From the NCBI GenBank assembly GCA_040389345.1, contig JAZKAE010000009.1, positions 4,322-68,321 on the forward strand: DNA of 64,000 nt, in the 5' to 3' direction. The DNA comes from JAIFWN01 sp040389345. Its GTDB lineage: Bacteria > Patescibacteriota > Minisyncoccia > Phycocordibacterales > Zambryskibacteraceae. Positions 18,179 to 26,235 of the stretch are shown here, one piece after another (positions within the stretch are counted from its first letter, which is position 1; each line of letters opens with the position of its first letter). Under the pieces are notes generated by a model that was given only the letters and a program-made list of their open reading frames with translations, searched no databases and was not told where the DNA came from. The translations under genes were made by a program, and so were the position numbers.

Positions 18179-18284
18179 CCCCATGCTAGGGTCTTTTTAT
18201 AGCCTTATANNNNNNNNNNNNNTCCCTTATGTTCCGTCGCCGAGAGCCCTAGCCCCCCCGCTAGGGTATTTTTATAGCCTTATA
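18149..18284. repeat. Near-identical 61-62 bp duplication flanking a 13-N gap
   Basis: Bases 18149-18209 and 18223-18284 are the same sequence apart from a few differences in the terminator loop (CCCCATG versus CCCCCCCG) and one base after it. Both include the gene end and its terminator. The likely explanation is unmerged contig ends from slightly different strains, not a biological repeat. Confidence 0.85.
18172..18203 (+). terminator. Terminator of the orphan gene at 17849
   Basis: CCCTAGC pairs with GCTAGGG, followed by TCTTTTT. The stem begins inside the stop codon region. A second copy is present after the gap at 18246-18275. Confidence 0.8.
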
Positions 18285-18288
18285 TTCC

Positions 18289-18480
18289 TTGACTATTTTG
18301 ACCCCTCTGCTAAGATAGCCGATACGCGTTATGTGCTATGTTCGTTTGGCTCTTTGAGATCTAATCTTAATAAGAATCAGATGTATATGGCTTTACTGCG
18401 CGCTTATTACCGGTTCTGGGCCGAAGAGAGCAACAGTTCTCGCGCGCTCCCTTCGTCTCATTAACTCACTTTAAAATACA
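18289..18480 (+). promoter_or_regulatory. tuf promoter and long untranslated leader
   Basis: TTGACT (18289-18294), 16 bases, TAAGAT (18311-18316). The start codon is at 18481, leaving a leader of about 160 nt with no ORF of note. It contains two GCGCGC blocks able to pair (near 18399 and 18441). No T-run terminator is seen. This is the longest leader among the housekeeping genes here, so post-transcriptional control is possible. Confidence 0.6.
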
Positions 18481-19671
18481 ATGGCAGAATTTAATCGTTC
18501 AAAGCCCCACCTCAACGTAGGTACCATCGGACACGTTGACCACGGCAAGACGACACTCACGGCAGCTATCTTGAATGTGCTTCACCGCGCAGGAAACGTA
18601 GCGACCGTAAAAAGCGTGGACGACATCGACAAGAGCCCCGAGGAAAAGGCTCGAGGTATTACGATCTCCCTTTCACACTCTGAATACGAGACCGCCGCTC
18701 GCCACTATGCACACGTGGACGCCCCTGGCCACGCCGACTACATCAAGAACATGATCACCGGTGCAGCCCAGATGGACGGAGCAGTCCTCGTGGTTGCCGC
18801 TACTGACGGAGTTATGCCTCAGACCCGAGAGCACATCCTTCTTGCAAAGCAGGTTGGAGTTCCAAAGATCATCGTCTTCTTGAACAAGTGCGACATGGTT
18901 CCTGATGTTGAACTTATCGACCTCGTCGAGGAAGAAGTTCGAGATCTCTTGAAGAAATATGATTTTGACGGTGCAAATGCTCCTGTTATCCGAGGTTCAG
19001 CCCTTAAGGCCCTCGAAGCTACCGGAACTGACGACGAATGGTCAAAGAAGGTTCTTGAGCTCACTGACGCTCTCGACACCTACTTCCCAATCCCTGTTCG
19101 CGAGACTGACAAGCCATTCCTTATGCCTATCGAGGACATCTTCTCGATCGAAGGACGTGGAACCGTGGTTACTGGTCGTATTGAGCGAGGTATGGTGAAG
19201 GTTGGTGAAGAAGTCGAGATCATCGGTATCAAAGACACTTCAAAGACCACCGTTACCGGTATCGAAATGTTCAACAAGCAGCTTCAGGAAGGACAGGCTG
19301 GAGACAATGCAGGAATCCTTCTCCGAGGCGTGAAGAAAGAAGACCTCCACCGAGGACAGGTGCTTGCAAAACCAGGATCAGTTACTCCTCACACCGAGTT
19401 CACCGCAGAGGTCTACATCTTGAAGAAGGAAGAAGGCGGACGCCACACTCCATTCTTCACCGGATACAAGCCTCAGTTCTACGTTCGAACTACGGACGTG
19501 ACTGGAGAAGTGACCTTGAACGAAGGAGTTGAGATGGTTATGCCAGGAGACACTGTCACCTTCAAGGTGAAGTTGGTCGCCCCAGTCGCCATCGAGGACC
19601 AGCAGCGCTTCACCATCCGAGAAGGAGGCAAGACTGTCGGAGCCGGAGTGGTTACCAAGATCGTCGCCTAA
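18481..19671 (+). CDS. tuf: Elongation factor Tu
   Basis: The 396-residue GTPase delivers aminoacyl-tRNA to the ribosome. Visible motifs are GHVDHGKTT (G1), RGITISLSHSEYET (G2), DAPGHADYIKNMITGAAQMDGA (G3 region), NKCD (G4) and the domain II/III block GRGTVVTGRIERG. It heads the operon tuf-rpsJ-rplC-rplD-rplW-rplB. Confidence 0.98.
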   Translation: MAEFNRSKPHLNVGTIGHVDHGKTTLTAAILNVLHRAGNVATVKSVDDIDKSPEEKARGITISLSHSEYETAARHYAHVDAPGHADYIKNMITGAAQMDGAVLVVAATDGVMPQTREHILLAKQVGVPKIIVFLNKCDMVPDVELIDLVEEEVRDLLKKYDFDGANAPVIRGSALKALEATGTDDEWSKKVLELTDALDTYFPIPVRETDKPFLMPIEDIFSIEGRGTVVTGRIERGMVKVGEEVEIIGIKDTSKTTVTGIEMFNKQLQEGQAGDNAGILLRGVKKEDLHRGQVLAKPGSVTPHTEFTAEVYILKKEEGGRHTPFFTGYKPQFYVRTTDVTGEVTLNEGVEMVMPGDTVTFKVKLVAPVAIEDQQRFTIREGGKTVGAGVVTKIVA

Positions 19672-19693
19672 GCAAATCCACTAGCACCTTACA

Positions 19694-20062
19694 ATGACCA
19701 AGGAAACAACCAAGGAGAAAAAAGCACCAAAGGTAAAGGCTGCAAAGCCTGCCGACCAGTCGCTCCTTCGCATACGCGTTCGCGCCTATGAATCGAAGAT
19801 CCTTGATGTCTCAGTAAAGCAGATCATCGACACTGCGCTCCGCTTTGATGCGGAAGTGCAAGGTCCGATCCCTCTGCCTACTGAGAAAAAGATCTATACC
19901 GTGAACCGAGCTGCATTCGTATACAAGAACGCGCGAGAACAATTCGAGATGCGAATACACAAGAGGCTCATCGATATAGTGAACCCGACTCCAAAGATCA
20001 TCGAGTCCCTCACAAACCTTAGTCTTCCGAGCGGAGTGAACATCGACGTCAAACTCATTTAA
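19694..20062 (+). CDS. rpsJ: 30S ribosomal protein S10
   Basis: The 122-residue protein has a 20-residue basic N-terminal extension (TKEKKAPKVKAAKPADQ) before the S10 core LRIRVRAYESKILD. GPIPLPT and FEMRIHKRLIDI follow. The extension makes it longer than the usual 100-105 residues. No SD is present. It also acts as NusE in transcription antitermination in other bacteria. Confidence 0.95.
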   Translation: MTKETTKEKKAPKVKAAKPADQSLLRIRVRAYESKILDVSVKQIIDTALRFDAEVQGPIPLPTEKKIYTVNRAAFVYKNAREQFEMRIHKRLIDIVNPTPKIIESLTNLSLPSGVNIDVKLI

Positions 20063-20091
20063 CTCCCGAACCCCACGTAGAATCAACTGCC

Positions 20092-20706
20092 ATGAAATTT
20101 CTTCTTGCCAAAAAAGTTGCGATGACCCAAGTCTTCGACGAACAAGGCCTGACCTATCCGGTCACGGTGCTTTCGGCGACTCCTTCAACTGTCGTGGCTG
20201 TGAAGGAAATGGTAAAGGATGGCTACAAAGCTGCCCAGATCGGCTTCGGTGAAAAGCGCGAGAAGAACATCACCAAAGCCCTCCTCGGACACATGAAGGG
20301 CGCAAAGCATGCGCATCTCAAGGAATATCGTCTTGAAGACGGAGAGGCTATAAACGTCGGCGACATCCTCGACGTCTCCACCTTCGCAGAAGGGGATACC
20401 GTCTCTGTCACAGCAGTCTCTAAGGGCAAAGGATTTCAGGGTGTGGTCAAACGACACGGCTTTAAAGGAGGCAGACGATCTCACGGGCAGAAGCACTCCG
20501 AACGTGAGCCAGGTTCTATCGGAGGAGGCGGACGAGCCGGAGGCCGAGTGATGGCAGGTATGCGCATGGCCGGACGCATGGGAGGCGACCGTGTCACCGT
20601 AAAGAACCTAAAGATCGTGAAGATCGTTCCTGAAACCCACGAGATCATGATCGGAGGAGCTGTCCCTGGACGACGCGGAACTCTCGTTGAGATCAAACAA
20701 AACTAA
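20092..20706 (+). CDS. rplC: 50S ribosomal protein L3
   Basis: The 204-residue protein begins MKFLLAKKVAMTQVFDEQG and contains GKGFQGVVKRHGFKGG and the Gly-rich loop that reaches the peptidyl transferase centre (GSIGGGGRAGG). It ends one base before rplD. No SD is visible. Confidence 0.96.
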   Translation: MKFLLAKKVAMTQVFDEQGLTYPVTVLSATPSTVVAVKEMVKDGYKAAQIGFGEKREKNITKALLGHMKGAKHAHLKEYRLEDGEAINVGDILDVSTFAEGDTVSVTAVSKGKGFQGVVKRHGFKGGRRSHGQKHSEREPGSIGGGGRAGGRVMAGMRMAGRMGGDRVTVKNLKIVKIVPETHEIMIGGAVPGRRGTLVEIKQN

Positions 20707-20707
20707 C

Positions 20708-21445
20708 ATGGAAGCAACAGTCTACGACAAGAATGCAAAAGCGGTCAGCTCGATCTCTCTCCCGGAGAACCTCTTCGGCCTGCACTGGAACTCAGACCTC
20801 GTTCACCAAGTAGCGACCTCGCTTGAATCTTCAAAGAGAAAGGCGATCGCCCACACCAAGGACAGGTCTGAAGTTCGAGGAGGAGGCAAGAAGCCTTGGC
20901 AGCAGAAGGGAACCGGACGTGCACGACACGGATCGACCCGATCTCCTATCTGGGTTGGTGGAGGTATCACTCACGGACCTCGCAATGAGAAGAACTTTGA
21001 GAGAAAGATCTCAAAGAAGATGAAGGCCAAGGCATTCTTCGTGCTCCTTTCACGCAAGTTCAAGGATGGGGAGATCCTCTTCGTCGACTCAATCGGCATG
21101 ACCGAGCCAAAGACAAAGAACGCCGTGTCTCTCATGAAAGGATTTGCTGGCATCAAGGGATTTGAAAACCTCGTCTCAAAGAGGAACAACTCGGCCGTCG
21201 TTGCCCTTTCTTCAAAGAACACCGACATCGAACGAGCGATGGGGAACCTCGGCAACTTCGAAGTGATCGAAGCTCGAAACCTCCATCCTCTCGCACTTTT
21301 GAAATACAAGTACGTGGTTATCGAGAATCCAACTGTTGCACTCGACCTCCTTCCAGGTAAGAACTACTTCTCAGGCGAGAAGAAGATGAAAGCTGAGAAG
21401 GTAAAGAAGGCACCTGCAAAGAAAGTAGTCGCTTCAAAGAAATAA
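20708..21445 (+). CDS. rplD: 50S ribosomal protein L4
   Basis: The 245-residue protein contains the family loop RGGGKKPWQQKGTGRARHGS that lines the exit tunnel. The C-terminal 30 residues are a Lys/Ala tail (KAEKVKKAPAKKVVASKK) beyond the normal end. Start 20708 follows rplC by one base; an in-frame start at 20687 would lie inside rplC. Confidence 0.96.
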   Translation: MEATVYDKNAKAVSSISLPENLFGLHWNSDLVHQVATSLESSKRKAIAHTKDRSEVRGGGKKPWQQKGTGRARHGSTRSPIWVGGGITHGPRNEKNFERKISKKMKAKAFFVLLSRKFKDGEILFVDSIGMTEPKTKNAVSLMKGFAGIKGFENLVSKRNNSAVVALSSKNTDIERAMGNLGNFEVIEARNLHPLALLKYKYVVIENPTVALDLLPGKNYFSGEKKMKAEKVKKAPAKKVVASKK

Positions 21446-21446
21446 C

Positions 21447-21740
21447 ATGACCGCTATTCATATCAAGCCAAATACGGTTCTCCTTCGCCCTCGCATTACC
21501 GAGAAAGCGGCTTTGAAGGCAGACAAGGACCGAGTATATGTATTCGAGGTCACTGCTGATGCAACTCACAAGTCTGTCATCGCTTCGATCAAGGATGCAT
21601 ACAAGGTCACCCCTTTGAAGGTCAGACTTCTTGCCATTCCTACCAAGAAAGTATTTCGAGGAGGCAAGCGAGGAGTGAAAGGAGGCGGCAAGAAAGCCTA
21701 CATCTACCTCAAAAAGGACGATAAGATCGACGTTATATAA
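21447..21740 (+). CDS. rplW: 50S ribosomal protein L23
   Basis: The 97-residue protein contains LLRPRITEKAALKADKDRVYVFEV and a basic loop (KVFRGGKRGVKGGGKKAYIYL). It sits at the tunnel exit, where trigger factor and SRP dock in other bacteria. The gene begins one base after rplD ends. Confidence 0.95.
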   Translation: MTAIHIKPNTVLLRPRITEKAALKADKDRVYVFEVTADATHKSVIASIKDAYKVTPLKVRLLAIPTKKVFRGGKRGVKGGGKKAYIYLKKDDKIDVI

Positions 21741-21746
21741 ACAGCC

Positions 21747-22586
21747 ATGAAAAGGTATAAGCCAACAACCAAATCGAACCGACAGACGACCCACGTCGAA
21801 TTCAAGAAATTCCTCACCAAGTCTGAACCTTTGAAGTCTTTGACCTCGGGTTTCAGACGAGCAAATGGACGCAACAACAGCGGAAAGATCACCACTCGCC
21901 ACAAGGGAGGCGGACACAAGAGACTTTTCCGCGATATTGATTTTACATACAACAAGCCAAACGTTCCGTTCACAGTAAAGACCGTTGAATACGATCCTAA
22001 CCGATCTGGATTCATTGGACTCGTTGCCTATAAGGACGGAGAGAGACGCTACGCGCTCCTTCCAAAGAACGTAAAGGTAGGAGATACCTTCGTTGCTTCA
22101 GAGAATGCTCCTCTTATTCCCGGTAACAAGCTTCCACTCAAGAACATCCCAGTCGGTACATTTATCTACAACGTCGAGCTCAAGTCTCAGGGTGGTGCAC
22201 GCGTCGCCCGATCAGGTGGTAACTACGTCGAGGTCTCAGCAAAGGACGGAGGTTATGTGGACATTAAGTTGCCTTCAAGCGAAGTTCGCAAGGTTCCGGA
22301 GAATGCCTGGGCAACCATCGGAGAGGTTTCAAACGATGAGAATCGCCTCACAAACCTTGGCAAGGCCGGACGATCACGATGGCTGGGCATTCGCCCTACT
22401 GTCCGTGGTACCGCTCAGAACCCAGTAGACCACCCACACGGAGGAGGAGAAGGCCGCCAGGGCCGAGGACGACGTCGTGCGATCTCTGTCTACGGCAAGC
22501 CAACCGGAAAGGGCCAGAAATCCCGCCGATCAAAGAAATATTCAAACAAATTCATCGTTCGAAGGAGAAAGGTTGGAAAGAAATAA
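21747..22586 (+). CDS. rplB: 50S ribosomal protein L2
   Basis: The 279-residue protein has the N-terminal KRYKPTTKSNRQ, the central GRNNSGKITTRHKGGGHKR and the peptidyl-transferase-centre histidine region VDHPHGGGEGRQGRG. A terminator follows directly. In most bacteria rpsS comes next, but here it lies 6 kb away. Confidence 0.97.
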   Translation: MKRYKPTTKSNRQTTHVEFKKFLTKSEPLKSLTSGFRRANGRNNSGKITTRHKGGGHKRLFRDIDFTYNKPNVPFTVKTVEYDPNRSGFIGLVAYKDGERRYALLPKNVKVGDTFVASENAPLIPGNKLPLKNIPVGTFIYNVELKSQGGARVARSGGNYVEVSAKDGGYVDIKLPSSEVRKVPENAWATIGEVSNDENRLTNLGKAGRSRWLGIRPTVRGTAQNPVDHPHGGGEGRQGRGRRRAISVYGKPTGKGQKSRRSKKYSNKFIVRRRKVGKK

Positions 22587-22591
22587 AACAA

Positions 22592-22618
22592 AAAGTCCCC
22601 GCAAGGGGATTTTTGTTA
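22592..22618 (+). terminator. Terminator after rplB
   Basis: AAAAGTCCCC and GGGGATTTTT arms around a short GCAA loop, ending the tuf-rplB operon. Confidence 0.85.
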
Positions 22619-22691
22619 GTACTCGACACTAATTATAATGATGGTATTCTAACTTCAGATTCTGAATATCACCCTCATCCGGTTTATTTAC

Positions 22692-22892
22692 ATGAGCAAA
22701 TTTATCTGGTGGTGCCTCGACAACGTCCTCGCAGATCTCAAGTTCTGGAGAAAGTACCGAGGAGGTAGGTGGTATCGGGTGCGGGACAATATGCACCCTG
22801 CGTCTGACTCGTGGGGACGCTACCCGGCGACATCTGGGTGGGAAGAGACATGGCAAACCGAAAGCTACCCGGACACAGCGCCACTGGCTTGA
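22692..22892 (+). CDS. Possible Trp-rich small protein
   Basis: This 66-residue frame is rich in Trp, Tyr and Arg (FIWWCLDNV, FWRKYRGGRWYRV, GWEETWQ). It is followed directly by a terminator and preceded by a TATAAT at 22633. No SD precedes ATG 22692. A GGAGG lies inside the frame at 22761, upstream of an in-frame GTG at 22779, so a shorter product is an alternative. The composition is unlike a random frame, but I recognise no family. Confidence 0.4.
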   Translation: MSKFIWWCLDNVLADLKFWRKYRGGRWYRVRDNMHPASDSWGRYPATSGWEETWQTESYPDTAPLA

Positions 22893-22914
22893 ACATCCGT
22901 TCAGGCTTTTTTAT
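22886..22914 (+). terminator. Rho-independent terminator
   Basis: GCTTGAAC pairs with GTTCAGGC and a T run follows; the stem overlaps the stop of the Trp-rich frame. Confidence 0.8.
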
Positions 22915-22936
22915 TGGTACATGTTAAAATAGTGAG

Positions 22937-23275
22937 ATGACAACAATACCCCACGACATGGTGACGACGGCGTTTGAACTTGATGCATATAGAGTAGTAA
23001 AGAATATCGGTGTGTCCCGCGGGATCATCGTTCGTTCTCGCTCGATCATCGGATCGATCGGCGCAGGGCTTCAGACACTGGTAGGAGGGAACATCACCAT
23101 CCTTACTGAACTCTGCGAGAAGACTCGAGAGGACGCTTTTGACCTCATGCTTGCCCACGCAGCCGAGATGGGAGGAAACGCCGTCATAGGCTTCAAATAC
23201 GACACTACAGAGCTCATGCAAGGTGTGACCGAGGTCCTCGCCTACGGCACCGCAGTGGTCGTCGAGCCAAAATAG
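22937..23275 (+). CDS. YbjQ/UPF0145 family protein
   Basis: The 112-residue protein matches the YbjQ family (putative heavy-metal-binding pentamers): VVKNIGVSRGIIVRSRSIIGSIGAGLQ, the Glu-rich helix TELCEKTREDAFDLM and GGNAVIGFKYD. The cellular role is not established. TAAAAT at 22925-22930 is six bases before the ATG, so the message is predicted leaderless. Confidence 0.85.
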   Translation: MTTIPHDMVTTAFELDAYRVVKNIGVSRGIIVRSRSIIGSIGAGLQTLVGGNITILTELCEKTREDAFDLMLAHAAEMGGNAVIGFKYDTTELMQGVTEVLAYGTAVVVEPK

Positions 23276-23301
23276 CCAGGCTTTACTTTTCTCAGTTTTC
23301 C

Positions 23302-23449
23302 TATACAGTAATCCTCGTAAGGTCGTAGACAGAAGGCACCCCATAAGCCCTTCCGAGACTTGCCCCGCTTGCGGGGACACTCACTCCCATTTCATATGTG
23401 GACGTCGAGGCCTTATATGGGTCTTTTTTGTTCGTTAATCATTAACAGC
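23302..23449 (+). promoter_or_regulatory. Ribosomal protein L10-type leader with attenuator
   Basis: A TATACA-like -10 lies at about 23302. The leader holds GTCGTAGACAGAAGGC and CCTTCCGAGAC, the paired segments typical of the L10 leader (autoregulatory binding of L10-L12). A CCCCGC/GCGGGG hairpin follows, then a terminator-like stem (AGGCC with GGGTCT) and a T run at 23422-23428, all before ATG 23450. Repression by premature termination is inferred. Confidence 0.7.
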
Positions 23450-23938
23450 ATGGCAATATCCAAAGCCAAGAAAGGAGAGATTGTAGACAAGCTCTCAGGT
23501 GCCCTCAAAAGCGCCAAATCGCTCGTCTTCGTGAACTTCCACGGCCTCAAGGTCTCTGATGCTTCTACGATGCGCCGCGCTCTCAAATCTGAGGGAGTGT
23601 CGTATTCAGTCGCCAAGAAATCCTTGACCAAACGCGTGCTCGATTCTGAGAAGTTCGCAGGTTCACAGCCCGAGCTTTCAGGAGAGCTCGCTATGGCCTG
23701 GTCAGACGACCTCATCGCTCCAGCGAGGGGGATCTACGGATTCCAGAAGAAATTCCCAGAAGGATTGAAGATCCTGGGCGGAGTCTTTGAAGGACGATAC
23801 ATGTCGAAGTCCGAGATGGAAGGTATCGCCACGATCCCAACCACTCCGGTACTCAGAGGCATGTTCGTCAACATCATCAATTCTCCGATACAGCGTTTCG
23901 CAATAGCGCTCGGACAGATTGCAGAGAAGAAGTCTTAA
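23450..23938 (+). CDS. rplJ: 50S ribosomal protein L10
   Basis: The 162-residue protein begins MAISKAKKGEIVDKL, the usual L10 opening, and contains FVNFHGLKVSDASTMRRALK and the P0-like core. Its C-terminal helix binds L7/L12 dimers to form the ribosomal stalk. The start at 23450 is set by the family N-terminus; the upstream in-frame Met at 23360 falls within the regulatory leader. rplL follows after 18 bp. Confidence 0.95.
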   Translation: MAISKAKKGEIVDKLSGALKSAKSLVFVNFHGLKVSDASTMRRALKSEGVSYSVAKKSLTKRVLDSEKFAGSQPELSGELAMAWSDDLIAPARGIYGFQKKFPEGLKILGGVFEGRYMSKSEMEGIATIPTTPVLRGMFVNIINSPIQRFAIALGQIAEKKS

Positions 23939-23956
23939 TCATTTAAATTTATTCCT

Positions 23957-24439
23957 ATGGAAGACGAAACCACAAGCGCAGCTCCGGCTGCAGAAGAAAC
24001 AGCAGCTCCGGCTCCTGAAACCAAAACAGAGGCTAAGGCCGAAGCTAAGGCAGAAAAGGAAGTCGCAGTTCCTGCGAAGTTCGCAAAGATCGTAAAGGAG
24101 ATCGAAGAGATGTCCGTTCTCGAACTCAATGAGCTCGTCAAGGTATTCGAAGAGAAGTTCGGCGTTTCAGCTACTGCAGTCGCCGCAGCCGGCCCAGCCG
24201 CAGCCGCAGGCCCAGCAGAAGATGCAAAGTCGACCGCGAACGTTGAGCTCACCGACGGTGGGGCCAACAAGATCGCAGTCATCAAGGTGGTCAAAGAAGT
24301 CCTCGGACTCGGCCTCAAGGAAGCAAAGGACCTCGTCGACGCAGCCCCTTCGATGCTCAAGACCGATATGAAGAACGAAGAAGCAGCAGACCTCAAGAAG
24401 AGAGTCGAAGAAGCAGGAGGAAAGGTTACACTCAAGTAA
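23957..24439 (+). CDS. rplL: 50S ribosomal protein L7/L12 with N-terminal extension
   Basis: The 160-residue stalk protein has an added 38-residue Ala/Glu/Lys/Pro segment (AAPAAEETAAPAPETKTEAK) before the normal dimerisation domain (FAKIVKEIEEMSVLELNELV). The Ala/Gly hinge and the C-terminal factor-binding domain (VIKVVKEVLGLGLKEAKDLV) follow. Typical L7/L12 has 120-125 residues. The extension would project from the stalk base. Confidence 0.95.
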   Translation: MEDETTSAAPAAEETAAPAPETKTEAKAEAKAEKEVAVPAKFAKIVKEIEEMSVLELNELVKVFEEKFGVSATAVAAAGPAAAAGPAEDAKSTANVELTDGGANKIAVIKVVKEVLGLGLKEAKDLVDAAPSMLKTDMKNEEAADLKKRVEEAGGKVTLK

Positions 24440-24460
24440 CACTCACGTTTCGAATAAACA

Positions 24461-24488
24461 AAAAATCCCCGATGGGGATTTTTTGTTT
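24461..24488. terminator. Terminator between convergent rplL and a small gene
   Basis: AAAAAATCCCC and GGGGATTTTTT arms. The stem is flanked by A and T runs on both sides, so it may work for both strands. Confidence 0.85.
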
Positions 24489-24690
24489 AGGCTGCCTTAT
24501 CGAGATCTTGTCCGAGTGCTTTGCTATGAAGAAAATAATAGTGCTCCCACTTTGGATCATCACCAAGGACATCGGGTTCATTGAGCTCTATCGCCAATTC
24601 GTTGTGAAGAGCGAGCTCGTCAGGAGTAAGGCGATCTTCAACTTCATACTCAGTAAGTTCTCGGAGGTCTATGTGCGGAGGGATCTCCAT
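24487..24690 (-). CDS. Small acidic protein of unknown function
   Basis: The 67-residue product is acidic and mostly helical: DLRELTEYEVEDRLT, DELALHNELAIEL, and a Trp/Tyr/His block KWEHYYFLHSKAL. No family is recognised. A TATTAT at 24706-24711 (minus strand) predicts a transcript starting near 24699, so Met 24690 is preferred over Met 24702, which would be almost at the predicted start site. It is convergent with rplL. Confidence 0.55.
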   Translation of the reverse strand: MEIPPHIDLRELTEYEVEDRLTPDELALHNELAIELNEPDVLGDDPKWEHYYFLHSKALGQDLDKAA

Positions 24691-24780
24691 TGATTCAGGC
24701 ATAAGATAATACGCTAAATTGCTATACAGCCATGCTAGCACGGTTTGAGGTCGAGGCTAGCGTACCCTAGGGGATATGTG

Positions 24781-24786
24781 TAGAAT
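24781..24786 (+). promoter_or_regulatory. -10 element, leaderless spacing
   Basis: TAGAAT ends six bases before the ATG at 24793. No -35 and no SD are visible. Confidence 0.6.
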
Positions 24787-24792
24787 GGCCCC

Positions 24793-25350
24793 ATGAAGTC
24801 AGTAGCTCAGATATTCGGCGGCGAGGCCAAGGTCAAGATCATGCGTCTGTTTGTCTTCAATCCTGGCTCGGTCTACGACGCGGGGACCGTCTCAGACAGA
24901 ACCCAGGAGCGCCGTCCGCTCGTAGCTCGAGAAATACGAAATCTCCACCGTGCAGGTCTCATCAGAAAGAGAGCAAAAGGGTACACACTTAACACTACAT
25001 ACAGATATCTAAAGCCTCTTGAGCATTTTCTCATCGATGCCACTCCGATCTCTGAGAAAGAGCTCATAAAAAAGCTTGCTCGCGCAGGAACACTCAAGCT
25101 TGTGCTTATCTCCGGTGTATTTCTCCATGATCCTGAAGCCCGCGTCGATCTCCTCGTCGTGGGAGACCATTTGAAGAAGGGGATACTCCTCCATGCCATC
25201 GAATCCATCGAAGCTGAGCTCGGTAAAGAGATCAGATACGCTTCTTTTGAGACGGCGGATTTCAATTATCGATTGGGCCTCTACGACAAGCTTGTCCGCG
25301 ACATCCTCGATTTCAATCACAAAAAGATCCACAACAGGCTAGGAATATAG
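24793..25350 (+). CDS. Winged-helix plus nucleotidyltransferase-like protein
   Basis: The 185-residue protein has an N-terminal winged helix (KVKIMRLFVFNPGSVYDAGTV, REIRNLHRAGLIRKR, then the wing KGYTLNTTYRYL). The C-terminal half is a minimal nucleotidyltransferase-like domain with LVLISGVFLHDPEARVDLLVVGD, where the Asp pair resembles the GS..DxD active site although the GS motif reads SGVFL. This two-domain layout is common in Parcubacteria and in toxin-antitoxin-like regulators, but no partner gene lies beside it. It is probably a transcriptional regulator. Confidence 0.65.
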   Translation: MKSVAQIFGGEAKVKIMRLFVFNPGSVYDAGTVSDRTQERRPLVAREIRNLHRAGLIRKRAKGYTLNTTYRYLKPLEHFLIDATPISEKELIKKLARAGTLKLVLISGVFLHDPEARVDLLVVGDHLKKGILLHAIESIEAELGKEIRYASFETADFNYRLGLYDKLVRDILDFNHKKIHNRLGI

Positions 25351-25379
25351 GCTTTTCCTATCCACAGTCTTTTCATTCC

Positions 25380-25410
25380 TTGATTTTTATTGGGATGAGA
25401 GGTGTATAAT
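25380..25410 (+). promoter_or_regulatory. Promoter of the membrane channel-like gene
   Basis: TTGATT and TATAAT (25405-25410) with about 19 bases between them. The start codon lies 57 bases downstream, so this message has a normal leader. Confidence 0.5.
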
Positions 25411-25466
25411 GGGGTATAACCACATCGGGTGGTAATTAATAAGTAACGGTCTACAGTCCAGAATAT

Positions 25467-26156
25467 ATGATTATGACTACATGGGGACAGGTATTGACCC
25501 TTTCTTTCCAGAATCTCTGGTTGGGAATTGTCAGCTTTGTTCCAAACCTTATTATCGCGATCATCATCCTCATCTTGGGATGGCTCATCGGCGCACTCTT
25601 CGGCCGAGCGATCTGGCAGGTGTTCCGATCCCTCCGTGTTGACGAAGCTCTTCGCCGCGCAGGATTTGAGACTTTCCTTCGCCGAAGCGGCATGAACCTC
25701 GATTCAGGCGCCTTCATCGGCGGCTTGGTCAAATGGTTCGTGATCCTCGTGTTCCTCATCGCAGCGTTCAACGTTCTCGGTCTTAACCAGGTCAACGTAT
25801 TCCTCCAGGACGTCGTTCTCGCCTACCTCCCTCGCGTGATCGTCGCAGCCTTTATCCTCCTTGTGGGAGGTGTAGTAGGGGACGTTGTCGACCGAATCGT
25901 AGTTACCGCAGCAAAGAGCGCTCAGATCACCTCTGCGCACTTTGCAGGTACCGTAGCCAAGTGGGCGATCTGGATCTTCACCATCCTCGTCGCACTCTCA
26001 CAGCTCGGCATCGCAGCAGCCTTCTCTCAGACTTTGTTCACCGGCATCGTGATCGCTATCTCTCTTGCTCTCGGCCTTTCATTCGGCCTCGGCGGACAGG
26101 AAGCAGCAGGACGCTTCATCGAACGAGTTCGCGGAGAAATGAGCGACAAGCGCTAA
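25467..26156 (+). CDS. Small mechanosensitive-channel-like membrane protein (TM-helix repeat)
   Basis: The 229-residue protein has about four or five membrane helices: two in the N-terminal half (LIIAIIILILGWLIGALFG; FVILVFLIAAFNVLGL) and a repeat of the same pattern (VIVAAFILLVGGVVGDVV; ISLALGLSFGLGGQEAAG). The LGLSFGLGGQEAA end is the conserved TM3-like segment of MscS-related proteins. The large cytoplasmic MscS beta domain is missing, so it belongs to the short TM-helix-repeat group. An osmotic role is inferred from family only. Confidence 0.75.
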   Translation: MIMTTWGQVLTLSFQNLWLGIVSFVPNLIIAIIILILGWLIGALFGRAIWQVFRSLRVDEALRRAGFETFLRRSGMNLDSGAFIGGLVKWFVILVFLIAAFNVLGLNQVNVFLQDVVLAYLPRVIVAAFILLVGGVVGDVVDRIVVTAAKSAQITSAHFAGTVAKWAIWIFTILVALSQLGIAAAFSQTLFTGIVIAISLALGLSFGLGGQEAAGRFIERVRGEMSDKR

Positions 26157-26191
26157 CTCCGGTATTCGCTAGATAATACCCGAATAGCCAA

Positions 26192-26218
26192 AACCCCCGC
26201 GCCCGCGGGGGTTTTGTT
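26192..26218 (+). terminator. Strong GC-rich terminator
   Basis: CCCCCGC and GCGGGGG arms with T run, after the channel-like gene. A second stem (GGTATT/AATACC) lies just upstream at 26160-26180. Confidence 0.9.
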
Positions 26219-26235
26219 GTATACTCATATTTATT

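Noticed and set aside
18075..18464. Open frame reading across the 13-N gap into the tuf leader
   Set aside because: It depends on the gap length and on a duplicated contig end, and it continues through a promoter region.
25355..25366. CTATCCACAG as a DnaA box
   Set aside because: It matches only part of the consensus and stands alone, so chance is the simplest explanation.
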